From Cryptosporidium bovis (lineage: Eukaryota; Apicomplexa; Conoidasida; Eucoccidiorida; Cryptosporidiidae), in contig VHIT02000054.1 in the NCBI GenBank assembly GCA_009768925.2, positions 558,001 through 622,000 of the forward strand: 64,000 nucleotides of DNA, written 5' to 3'. Below, piece by piece: positions 1-9,804 of the stretch. Both the position numbers and the translations under genes were made by a program. The notes beneath the pieces are model-generated. The model was not told the origin of the DNA. It saw only the letters and a list, made by a program, of their open reading frames with translations, and did no database searches. Positions within the stretch are counted from its first letter, which is position 1. Every line of letters begins with the position of its first letter.

Positions 1-3000
1 GTCAACAATATTATGTAAATACTTGACACTTCCAAATCACTTAGTTCAAATTTATCATTTACAACATCGTTAATAGTAAAATTACTACTGCACGATGCAT
101 TATTATCAATGTATTGATTTAAGATTATTAGCAGTAGTATTACATTATTGCTTTTGTTTCTAACACTTTTACTATTTGTAATTGTCATTCTTAAACCCTG
201 TATTATTATATTAGATATTATTATGAACTTTGATATACTTATCATTAAATTATATATTTTATAATTGTTATCTTCATTTATATTGTTACTATTATTATAG
301 CCAATGTTTATCCTCAACAAACATTGTTGCAATAATAATGATATTATATATATCTTTATTAAAATAACACCAACATTATGCTCATCTTTGTTGTCATAAA
401 TTTCTATTATCAACAAATATATCCTATTCCACATTAATAATATAATATTCTCGTACTTCATTAATTGTTTGATGTTGCTATTATTTGTTATTAGCTTAAT
501 GTTGTTATTTAATAAACAATACAAATTCATTATATCGTTTAATATATTATACCTGCCTTCAACATCGTTTTTACTTAGTGTATAATACAAGATTAATTCT
601 ATATATACATCCATTAAATTATATAAATCAAATGCACTATTGTTTTCCCATCCTATGATTATTCCATCATTCACCAATTCAAGCAGTTTATTTATTATAT
701 TACTTATTTTAAACTTTATGTCAACATAACTCGCATCACTCACTGAACTCAATGTTAAATAATTGTCAAGTTTGATAAAACCATATATTGATTTACTTGA
801 TGATATTCTTATCAAATCTTTATACCAAGTTAATAAATTATCCTTTATACTATTATCTGTCAAGTAATAATTAACACTAATATAATATACATACTTATAT
901 ATCTTTTTCATAATTATCGACTTTATAACTGTATTGTAGTACATAAAATACTTTGAATTCATAAATACATTTCTGTTTTCCTCTAAATAATAAAACCATG
1001 ATAAATAGTGATAGGGATTCATGCATCTTTTTATATAATAACATATTATTTCAATAATACATTTAAATTCCGAATATTTTTTAAATGGCGTGTTATATTG
1101 ATAATTATTTGTTAATTTCTTTTTAATATATTTGTTATATAACATTAAGTGTTCCGGATGTATAAAACTGTAGTTTAAATCAAAACTATTTGTATTCGCT
1201 ATATTAACATTATCATCATCATAAAAAACACTGCAAGTAGAACCTTCTATATTTAATTCGCCATCTCCATTATTCTTAATATTGTCATAAAACCCAATTA
1301 TTCCCTGTCTTTTATCACATATCTTAAAAAAATTCGTTGGAATCGAAATATTAATAAACATATTATAAACGCAAATTCCGATGCTCTCATTGTTGGTATT
1401 ACTAACATTATTTAACAAATGATAGTTCATTAATGCTATTATAGATAACCAAGGATCCTTATTTTCCAATGATAGCAACCATATGTCATTTATCTGTCTG
1501 TTCAGTATATTTTTTATTGAAATATAATAGTTGTTCATATTATCACTCTTTTTATTTATCAATAGTTTTAATATTACCATTAACAGTTGCGGATCATTTA
1601 GATACTTAATGCATACATTTGATATTTCTTCATATGAATTGCTTAGTATGAAGAAACATATACTCCAATAGTATTTCCTTTGTTTAATTAAATAATATCC
1701 GTTCTTCATCGCTTGTTTTCTTAATTCATCATTATCGTAATCATAATTTAGCAAAAAATCGAATACATTCTTTTGATCAATTATTTTGAATATCGCAGAA
1801 ACAATATTCAACTTATCTAAGCATGTATATATTACTAATATGATATTCATTATCTCATTATTGTCAATATTACCACCATTATTAACATTACAATCAATAG
1901 ATCCTAATAATTCTTTTCTCTTTTCTGCAACTATTTTAATATATTTTTGATATAATTTATATATCCATTTCTCGATAAATTCTTGAAATTTATTGTTATC
2001 TGGAAATACATATATTAGACCGTTCTTTCTCATCTCATTCCAATCAATTAATTTTGCTTTGCCCCCATAAGTATCACACAACATGCTATCTATAATATAG
2101 TCTTTATCACATAATAGAATCCAACAAATATCCTCTGATGTTAAGATACAATCTGGCTTGATATTATTAAAATATCTGTTCTTTATTATATATCTCTTTA
2201 TGTTATACTCTTCTATTTCTGCAACGCTCATTTTGTTTCTTTCTTTATTATTTAGTAATAACTCCGATAAAGAATCATGTAATTGTCTGTGTACATTATT
2301 ATCACTTAAAAATAAGTGATCCTCACCTCTTTCGCTTCCAACATCAATATAATCATAGCCTAATTTTTCAATAATATTATATGGCTCCAAATTCATATTT
2401 GGAAGCAAATTATTTTCCTTGCTATTATTGCAAGTGTTGTGTTCCATAATCTTATTTATCAGTTTTTTAGAAAAATATTGTTTTTTATCATTTAATGAAA
2501 AAATAAAATCCTCCAATACACTTATTTTATGAAATGAATAATTATTACTATCTTCATAATAAGATCTATTTTTGTCTTTATTGTAAATATCAGGTAATAA
2601 TTTATTACTATAAAAAAACAACAATGTATCGAATAAATCCAATTTTTGCACATTGACCAATTCCATATCAACACAATATTCATTAACATCATTACATTTA
2701 AACTCCCATTTACAAATATCTCTGTTCCAATAGATAGTTACAATATTGCTTGTATTCTCGTATGTAAGTATACATTTATATGTACCATCAAAATCAAGGT
2801 AAAGAAATAAATTGTTTAAGCAGTTTTTATTGGTGCCTGAATTTCCATTTAACACCTCAATTTCTTGAAATGGATTTAGTACTAGCCTTTTCACACTATT
2901 TTCACTATCGTCGTCAAAATTGGTTAACATATTCAGTGATATAAGTGAATAACATACCAAAACTTGTTTGTTTCGATTATAAATTAATATGTTATAATCT

Positions 3001-5972
3001 AATATCTTTATTCTAAGATTCTCATCACAATCCGACTTATTCAACACTATTTCACCTATTAAATTTACTCCAACAATCTCAAATTCACAAAGCAACAGCT
3101 CACACACATTTATATACAATTGATTAGTATTCATTTCATTATTTTTCTTATAATAACTTGGGTGTATTTCACTCGAAATGAATATTAATTGATGATCAAT
3201 ATTATCCATATTTACAATCTCGAAATCACTCTCTAAATTAATCTGGTTGTTTCTGCCGTTTATTGGTGGAATTACAGTTATTCCCATTATTATATTGTCA
3301 TTTACACTAATTAACGTATTTCTTTTAAACATAAGTTTAAATTTGAAAAAAATTAAATGTGACACATTCGTCTCATAGTCTTTCACAATACAAATATAAA
3401 TATTGTCCAAGTAATTAGATTTTCGATATTTGCTTATTTTTGAAACCTCATACTTTAATATGCTATTGCTGAAATCATTTCCACCATTAATATTCATTTC
3501 AAACAAGTAACTTAATATTTTCTCATGTTTGTGCCTTACGCTATCAAATTCTCCATGGTTAATTTGCTTTTCAGATGAAACTGGTTCAACGTAAACATTA
3601 ATCAACTCTAAACGAATCAAGCCCACGGCTTTTAATCCGTTCAACCCAATTATTCTCAACTTAGTTCCAGAATTGCATTTAGCTAGTATAAATGAATAGT
3701 AACTTCTTGAAATAGGATGCGATATATACAGTATGTTTTCTATTCTCAAATCAATAAGTCTTATTGTATTATCGTAATTTGTATTATTCTCATATAAATT
3801 TAAAAACAATTCGTTATCTAATGCATCTCTCATATTTTCTTCCACATGCATTTTTTTGTTAGTACCGTTATTACTGCTAATTGCATGTATGGAGTAGAAC
3901 TTTTTTTCAATATTAAAATTACTGCTAACCAGAATAAGTTCGCAATTATTTGTTAAAAGAAGAATTTTATTCATACAATATAACTCAATAGCACTTTTAC
4001 CAAATTGAAATTTTGATGATTTGGCGTTTATGTTGTTATCAGCATCACTAATGGCATCCAGAGTGTGAGTATTGTTTTTAATAAAGTAAAAATCGGGAAT
4101 AATATTAGACTTAATGTATCTAGTAAAATACCATCTTCTGTTGTCTTCATCAAGGGTATAATTGGCAACATCGTAATCTTGTGTTACAATTAAAAATTCG
4201 TATATTCTCTTTCTATTTCTATAATAAAAATCGTTATTTCTCCAAAAAGATAACACTTTAAATCTTTCAAGTGAAAGACTGTTGTTCTGGTCAAAATCAA
4301 CTCTGGATATGCTTGGATGAAGTTGGTCATTCCAGACATTTAGCTGAAACACTTTAAAATAGTAGTATTTACTCCCTATTGTGACCATTATTCTAAGCTC
4401 TTTTTCCTGGTTTTCGTCGTTCATAAGTACGTTCTCGTCGTGAATACACATATTAAGTGGTATAAATGAATTTAAACAATCAGCTGTATTTGGCAAGTAG
4501 TCTTGTTTTCCAAAATTTTCACCGATACTGTTGTTTATATTATTGTAATAGTAGTCCAGAATATCATCTTCGTCGTAAAGCTTGAATCTATCAGACGAGT
4601 AATAATAAGACTCGTTATTATCTTTCAATCCCAGAAGTGAATAATAATGATCATCAATTGAATTAAAGTGCTCGAAATTGTTGATAATACTTCTCCTAAA
4701 TGCATTATTTCTGTATTCATCTTCCCAAGCAACACTTATAAAGTCATGATCACTGTTTAGGTCGTCATAAAAACGTAAAAATATACTTTGAAAAAAAACA
4801 CATGGCTTATCTAATGATGATTCTCTCCATATTCGAACATATATTTCACTTTCAGACTTTGATATGGTTGTGAATATGGATATATCATTTATACCCCCAT
4901 TTTTCTTAACATTAGTTGGTATTGTATTATTTTTCCAATTAACACTAATTATTTTCTCATTCAAAGATATTTTTTGGTACTGAAATAACTTTGAAAACAT
5001 ATCATTAATATTATTGTCAGAGTCTGAATTTTTTGAATATTCAATATTGTATGATATTTGTTCATACCTCCAAATATACAATTCGCTGCCCATTTTTTTA
5101 TATGTTATTATAAATCTCTCACTATCATCCAAAAGTACATTCATTCCATTATTTAAACTACCATTATCAATGCTAAACTCCCTATTTAAAATAGGCTTTG
5201 TGTCAATATTTGTCATTATCTCTATTTTAGCACTATTAATATCATTAAAATCACATTTTGACCTCGACTTGTCGTATCTCCTGGACCTTATTTCGTTATA
5301 TATATCTATATTAAATATTTCTATATTTGTTTTCCATATTGATATAAATCCACTGTTTATTATATTGCTATTATTATTGTCAACACAAACATAATTAAAT
5401 ATTAATTTATCATAATCAATCCAATTTGCTGAAAGTATTATTGATTTGTAATTTTTATTTGAAGAAATCTCAATCCGCTTAAACAATGAAAACTTAAGGT
5501 TTTTGTATCTCATTTCCCAAAGAAAGCTAAGTCTTTTCTTCTCATTTATCCCAAATAAATCTCTCTTATTAAACAATTCATCACTTACATTTGTTAAATT
5601 ACACACCTGTTCATAGTATTCCCTCATTTCAAAGTCAAAACTGGGTGCCTCCAAACCCTCATCCAAAAGTCTCATATATTCTTTATCGTGATCGAGAGAC
5701 CATATCTCAAATCCATTATTGTAACAAATACAAAGAATAAGCAATTCATCATGCCAAAAAATGCTTCTCAAAAATAAATCATTGTTTTGCCCTTTTGCAG
5801 CGAATTCTGGATTATTAACAAAACCATTGTTATTTGGAAGTATTGTCTGCAAAGTTTTTCCTTCTGAAAAATCTACAATAACTACCTTCTCAATCCCATT
5901 CTCACTTTTAACCAGTGCAACTACAGGCCATTTTTTATGCACATGCTTTTCAAATTTGTTTTGACTAAACAT
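1..5972 (-). CDS. DmX/Rav1-like V-ATPase assembly regulator, 5' part (3' end off the left edge)
   Basis: A single frame stays open for about 1,990 codons from the ATG at 5972 to the window edge, with no stop. The N-terminal third has WD-repeat-like strands ending in Trp-Asp/Trp-Arg type turns (EIWSLDHD near residue 90, YIWRYE near 296, IRIWRESSLDK near 380), which suggests beta-propellers. Residues about 1270-1480 resemble the conserved Rav1/DmX C-terminal region: LTSEDICWILLCDKD, then DWNEMRKNGLIYVFPD, then a helical stretch with RKQAMKNGYYLIKQRKYYW and NDPQLLMVILKLL. Family members (yeast Rav1, animal rabconnectin-3) assemble V-ATPase sectors on acidic compartments. Asn-rich low-complexity inserts separate the conserved blocks, as is common in this genus. 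The family call rests on the C-terminal block; the propellers alone would not identify it. Neighbour 6875 is divergent. Confidence 0.75.
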   Translation of the reverse strand, partial: MFSQNKFEKHVHKKWPVVALVKSENGIEKVVIVDFSEGKTLQTILPNNNGFVNNPEFAAKGQNNDLFLRSIFWHDELLILCICYNNGFEIWSLDHDKEYMRLLDEGLEAPSFDFEMREYYEQVCNLTNVSDELFNKRDLFGINEKKRLSFLWEMRYKNLKFSLFKRIEISSNKNYKSIILSANWIDYDKLIFNYVCVDNNNSNIINSGFISIWKTNIEIFNIDIYNEIRSRRYDKSRSKCDFNDINSAKIEIMTNIDTKPILNREFSIDNGSLNNGMNVLLDDSERFIITYKKMGSELYIWRYEQISYNIEYSKNSDSDNNINDMFSKLFQYQKISLNEKIISVNWKNNTIPTNVKKNGGINDISIFTTISKSESEIYVRIWRESSLDKPCVFFQSIFLRFYDDLNSDHDFISVAWEDEYRNNAFRRSIINNFEHFNSIDDHYYSLLGLKDNNESYYYSSDRFKLYDEDDILDYYYNNINNSIGENFGKQDYLPNTADCLNSFIPLNMCIHDENVLMNDENQEKELRIMVTIGSKYYYFKVFQLNVWNDQLHPSISRVDFDQNNSLSLERFKVLSFWRNNDFYYRNRKRIYEFLIVTQDYDVANYTLDEDNRRWYFTRYIKSNIIPDFYFIKNNTHTLDAISDADNNINAKSSKFQFGKSAIELYCMNKILLLTNNCELILVSSNFNIEKKFYSIHAISSNNGTNKKMHVEENMRDALDNELFLNLYENNTNYDNTIRLIDLRIENILYISHPISRSYYSFILAKCNSGTKLRIIGLNGLKAVGLIRLELINVYVEPVSSEKQINHGEFDSVRHKHEKILSYLFEMNINGGNDFSNSILKYEVSKISKYRKSNYLDNIYICIVKDYETNVSHLIFFKFKLMFKRNTLISVNDNIIMGITVIPPINGRNNQINLESDFEIVNMDNIDHQLIFISSEIHPSYYKKNNEMNTNQLYINVCELLLCEFEIVGVNLIGEIVLNKSDCDENLRIKILDYNILIYNRNKQVLVCYSLISLNMLTNFDDDSENSVKRLVLNPFQEIEVLNGNSGTNKNCLNNLFLYLDFDGTYKCILTYENTSNIVTIYWNRDICKWEFKCNDVNEYCVDMELVNVQKLDLFDTLLFFYSNKLLPDIYNKDKNRSYYEDSNNYSFHKISVLEDFIFSLNDKKQYFSKKLINKIMEHNTCNNSKENNLLPNMNLEPYNIIEKLGYDYIDVGSERGEDHLFLSDNNVHRQLHDSLSELLLNNKERNKMSVAEIEEYNIKRYIIKNRYFNNIKPDCILTSEDICWILLCDKDYIIDSMLCDTYGGKAKLIDWNEMRKNGLIYVFPDNNKFQEFIEKWIYKLYQKYIKIVAEKRKELLGSIDCNVNNGGNIDNNEIMNIILVIYTCLDKLNIVSAIFKIIDQKNVFDFLLNYDYDNDELRKQAMKNGYYLIKQRKYYWSICFFILSNSYEEISNVCIKYLNDPQLLMVILKLLINKKSDNMNNYYISIKNILNRQINDIWLLSLENKDPWLSIIALMNYHLLNNVSNTNNESIGICVYNMFINISIPTNFFKICDKRQGIIGFYDNIKNNGDGELNIEGSTCSVFYDDDNVNIANTNSFDLNYSFIHPEHLMLYNKYIKKKLTNNYQYNTPFKKYSEFKCIIEIICYYIKRCMNPYHYLSWFYYLEENRNVFMNSKYFMYYNTVIKSIIMKKIYKYVYYISVNYYLTDNSIKDNLLTWYKDLIRISSSKSIYGFIKLDNYLTLSSVSDASYVDIKFKISNIINKLLELVNDGIIIGWENNSAFDLYNLMDVYIELILYYTLSKNDVEGRYNILNDIMNLYCLLNNNIKLITNNSNIKQLMKYENIILLMWNRIYLLIIEIYDNKDEHNVGVILIKIYIISLLLQQCLLRINIGYNNSNNINEDNNYKIYNLMISISKFIIISNIIIQGLRMTITNSKSVRNKSNNVILLLIILNQYIDNNASCSSNFTINDVVNDKFELSDLEVSSIYIILL

Positions 5973-6874
5973 TTGTTCATTCAATCGCTAACACTCCTTA
6001 ACGTCTGTACTTACACAGTGTTTTGAAATATGAGATTTTAATTAGTTCTATATTGCTCCCACACAAAAAAAAGTACTACCATAGTCTCACATTGTCATTC
6101 CTTTTGTTGGAACTTATAAATTAGTAACCAGAACACGACGATACAATTCCTATAACTCGTTCAATTACCGACTCCAAAGCACTTATTTCACTCAATCGTA
6201 CACGAATTGTGCATTATATCTTTTCAGAAAAGTACAAGCAAAAATGAACAATTATTTATATTTTCATTTAATTTGCTTGTTTCAATAATCAACTTTTATT
6301 AAAAATGCAGAGCCCGCCTCCATCCGATTTGGCGGGAGAACTTTTCTATGGCCATTAAAATTAACATTGTATTGGAAGGGAAGTTAAAAAATAGATTATT
6401 TATAGTTACTGTGTATATATTTATATTATAGAAAATAAAAAACCAAATAAAGTATAGGTGTGTCTAGGTTTAATTACCAAGGAAAATAAAAATAACAAGG
6501 CTAAAGTATTGCGATAACAGAAATCTGACAACATCAATTTACATAAGGAGATATAGGTGCATACCCGTTTCTCTTTTTTCTGTATTGCGGTGGTGAACAT
6601 TGGTTTATTTTGTTGTTAGTAATTGCATTGTTTTTATTTGAAATCTATTTAAAAGTTATTTACTATCTTTACAAAGACGAAAACAATATACTACAAATAT
6701 ATAAGAGTAGAGTGATATAGAGGCGAAAGACAGGTTTCTTTCTAGATTTATCTTCTGGAGAGTGTAATATATTCAAATAAACTTCAATTTAGCTGAATAT
6801 ATTATTTAACACTGTAATGAATATTTTATATTCAAATAGAAGTCAAGTTTTGTTACGGTTCGATTTTTTTTGAG
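5973..6874. promoter_or_regulatory. Divergent promoter region with inverted GGCGGG words
   Basis: This 0.9 kb gap separates two divergent genes. It holds AGCCCGCC at 6311-6318 and, in the opposite orientation, TTTGGCGGGAGAA at 6328-6340. The second matches the E2F-like word recurrent in this window. The rest is AT-rich with no convincing open frame. Confidence 0.45.
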
Positions 6875-7705
6875 ATGAAAAAGCTTAAAATTGGTACTGT
6901 AAATAACATAAAGTTATTTATCTTATTACTTAATATTATAGGTGTATTTAATGTGATATCTCAATCTTTGGGACGTGATCTTGGAGTTGAATCTGGCGAT
7001 ACCTTGATTGATAGATTGTATTATAATAGATATCATTCAAATAATACAAAATATCTTGTATGGCTATTGGTATTAATACCGGTATTTATATGTATTCCTT
7101 GTTTAATATGGGTATGGTGCAGTGATCATTGTTTTCAAATGTTGAAATACCGAAGTAATATGAAAGCAATTAAAGAGAAGAAGCTTTTAAATGAGATTAT
7201 TATGTCGAATTTGAACGATAACATTATGAACAAAGATTTTTCAAGCAGCATTGAATCTGTACCATCTGCCGTGTCTACAAATGTTGAAAGCAGCGTTCCA
7301 TCTTTAAGTCACGTACCACCTATTCATGCTCAAACTCATCCACCACAGCATACTTCTCAGTATCACCATGTTCCTTACCAACAACCACCGGGAATTCATA
7401 AAACTATGGAAATGAGTTTTGCACCGCCAAATACTACTGTTGCATCTCACCCTACATATATTCAATCTTCACCAAGTTATATTCCTGGTTGTCATCCGCA
7501 TCATCTAGCACAACCTGTTACCAGTATAGTTGACGATAACTATGTTAATCAACTCCCATTTAACTGTGGTGCATCACCATCACCTCTATTTGAAGACGAT
7601 ATTGGTACTACTCATTGTGAATGCAATAATTATAATCATAATCACAATAGTAATGTTATTTATAGTGAAAGTTGTTCTTGCAACCGAGTTGACATTCCGC
7701 TCTAA
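6875..7705 (+). CDS. Predicted single-pass membrane protein with His/Pro-rich tail
   Basis: Encodes 276 residues; no family recognised. A hydrophobic N-terminus (residues 13-32) looks like a signal peptide or anchor. A strong transmembrane helix follows at about 60-84 (LVWLLVLIPVFICIPCLIW). Between them is a short extracytoplasmic segment of some 28 residues. The remaining 190 residues are predicted cytoplasmic and become rich in His, Pro, Ser and Tyr, then end in a Cys/Asn/His-rich stretch with CECNNYNHNHNSN and SCSCN. This is a type I topology with a long tail. The codon composition of the tail is less AT-rich than the N-terminal part. The ATG at 6875 is the first in frame and lies just after a T-rich run. 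Confidence 0.75.
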   Translation: MKKLKIGTVNNIKLFILLLNIIGVFNVISQSLGRDLGVESGDTLIDRLYYNRYHSNNTKYLVWLLVLIPVFICIPCLIWVWCSDHCFQMLKYRSNMKAIKEKKLLNEIIMSNLNDNIMNKDFSSSIESVPSAVSTNVESSVPSLSHVPPIHAQTHPPQHTSQYHHVPYQQPPGIHKTMEMSFAPPNTTVASHPTYIQSSPSYIPGCHPHHLAQPVTSIVDDNYVNQLPFNCGASPSPLFEDDIGTTHCECNNYNHNHNSNVIYSESCSCNRVDIPL

Positions 7706-8446
7706 GTTATTGAAACCAGTTTGTTATAGAGTGAGACTCATGGAACTATCTAATATGGTTTCACTTCGTGATACCAGAGAATGTATATACATGTATAACT
7801 GACAAACTTTATATTTACTACTAAATGTTTGTGTTACCGAATCTATGGAGCTACTTTGAGTAACGATGTGTATTTTTATATGTATGCATTTATTTATCTA
7901 GTAACTGTCTTGTATATATGTATTTATATGCATGTACATTTATACATATGATTTATTTTTAATGTTAGTTTTTCTTATGTTTCATCTCGTATTTATTAAC
8001 TTTTTTGGTGAACTCGTTTAGAATTTTCTTTTCACTTTAACTAGGGAAAATTTAAATGAGAATAGTGGGGACTCCGAGTCATCTTAATTGTTTATTTTAA
8101 ACGAGGTGAAATAGGTGGACGAGACTAATTAAAAAGCCGCAAATAGTGGGATAACTATTCTATCCAAAGATGTTTGGCGATTTACCAATTAAAATACTAA
8201 AATTACATGAAACAGCGACTATAAATAAAAAGGCACATAACAAATAGATACATCTTTATAAAAGTATAACTAAAAGCTGTTTGCCCTTATTTCCCAGAAT
8301 CTAAAGGCTAAAAATACTTCCAATATTCATTTCTGTGTAAACTTATACACGAATACTAAAAGGTGCAGTATTAACAGATAATATTCGCATGTTTACATTG
8401 CATACAAGGTATTATTCTATTAATTTAATATTTTAAATTTAAAAAT
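7706..8446. other. Convergent intergenic gap, nothing recognised
   Basis: 0.74 kb between the 3' ends of two genes. AT-rich; no open frame, tRNA or GC-rich word stands out. Confidence 0.5.
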
Positions 8447-9466
8447 TCAACTTAAATTGTAATATTTTCGTTTAATTATATTTTTTTTAGTTAAATTATT
8501 GTTATTGCTGTTAGTACTACCTGGTGGTCTTCCTCTTGTTACTGAACCGGGAGGTCTTCCTCTCGTATTGGATTTTTTTCTATTTAGGTTTAAATCAACT
8601 AATTCAGTGTTGCTTATATTATAAATTGGTTTCACATTTGATTCTAGAATACCTGGATTATTTTTCATAAAAAGCTCAATAGATGATATAATCATTTTTA
8701 ATCTTGAATTCAGTTTAAGTAATATCTCTTCTTTTCTATCAAAAGTTATATCAATATCATTTATAGAAGTTTGGTATTTATTATATAAGTCACAGTAAAT
8801 GTGTTTATTAATTTCCATATTCTGCAGGAAATCACTATTATTTGACATGACATTATTATATTTTCGTTGGATATCGTCACTAGATGTGTTTATTTCTATT
8901 TTAATCTTGTTTTTGACACAATCAATGTATTGTAGAATACTTGTCTTATCATTTATCGATCTATATTCCACATTTTCCTTATTCAAAAACATCTCTTTGA
9001 TAATAAATCCACCATCTTTGGCATCTGTGTTATTCAGTAAACAGATAAATTCACTCCTCATATTGTTTTTTTCTTCCTCAAGCGATGTATTTCTCGATAT
9101 TTCCAGTAACAACTCAACTAATTTGTTATAGTTGTCCTCAATTAATAGCCATCTTTGATCTATATATTCATTGTATCTATATAAGGATGAGAATACATTA
9201 TTAAACATGTTTGGAAATGATAGTAGTTCATTACACCACTCGTAACCTACATTCACATTTTCAGTCTCAATTCTGTTCTTATTCTCCAAATTTCCTTCAC
9301 CTTTACTAAATTTTGGCTCATTTTCCATGTTCAGATTGTCAATTATACAACTAGTACCACCATTCTCTACCCCTGCAACTATTTCGTCATTGTTTTCTAT
9401 TTTTGCTCCATCTTTTATCCCTATTTCGTTGTTGTCTACACGTATAAGTTCATTGATTTTCTCCAT
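8447..9466 (-). CDS. AT-hook protein, function unknown
   Basis: Encodes 339 residues. The C-terminus carries two near-identical AT-hook cores, TRGRPPGS repeated eight to nine residues apart, followed by an Asn run and a basic end (KKNIIKRKYYN). AT-hooks bind the minor groove of AT-rich DNA, so a nuclear, chromatin-associated role is likely. The rest is acidic and Asn-rich at the N-terminus, then helical and probably coiled-coil (about residues 75-270), with no catalytic motif visible. It begins at the first ATG (9466). An E2F-like GCCCGCC word lies upstream at 9583-9589. The AT-hooks are clear; any more specific role would be a guess. Confidence 0.7.
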   Translation of the reverse strand: MEKINELIRVDNNEIGIKDGAKIENNDEIVAGVENGGTSCIIDNLNMENEPKFSKGEGNLENKNRIETENVNVGYEWCNELLSFPNMFNNVFSSLYRYNEYIDQRWLLIEDNYNKLVELLLEISRNTSLEEEKNNMRSEFICLLNNTDAKDGGFIIKEMFLNKENVEYRSINDKTSILQYIDCVKNKIKIEINTSSDDIQRKYNNVMSNNSDFLQNMEINKHIYCDLYNKYQTSINDIDITFDRKEEILLKLNSRLKMIISSIELFMKNNPGILESNVKPIYNISNTELVDLNLNRKKSNTRGRPPGSVTRGRPPGSTNSNNNNLTKKNIIKRKYYNLS

Positions 9467-9804
9467 CTAACAGTAAAATACTCATCAAACCGTACAAGTA
9501 CTTTCAATTCCTAGACTTATATATGCAAACCCTTGACTTTTTCTTGTTTTTTCTCAAATATTTTAAATCCGACCTCAGACGAGCCCGCCTCTCCAATATT
9601 AAAAGTCACATGTACAGGTAATGTATGAAGAATAAAATAGGTATATATACATGTTTTAAGGTATCAATACTTTGGATATGTTAAATATACATAAGAAATT
9701 AAATTCGTGTGAGAGAGCAAGCCTACTTTCTATTTTACTAAAATAAACAATGTTAAACATTTGAAGAAAAAACAATATATTTAGAAGTAGCATTAACAAG
9801 AAAA
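9467..9804. promoter_or_regulatory. Short upstream gap with GCCCGCC word
   Basis: 338 bp between the AT-hook gene start and the 3' end of NOL10, both on the minus strand. GCCCGCC at 9583-9589 is the only GC-rich word and sits about 120 bp before the AT-hook start codon. Confidence 0.35.
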
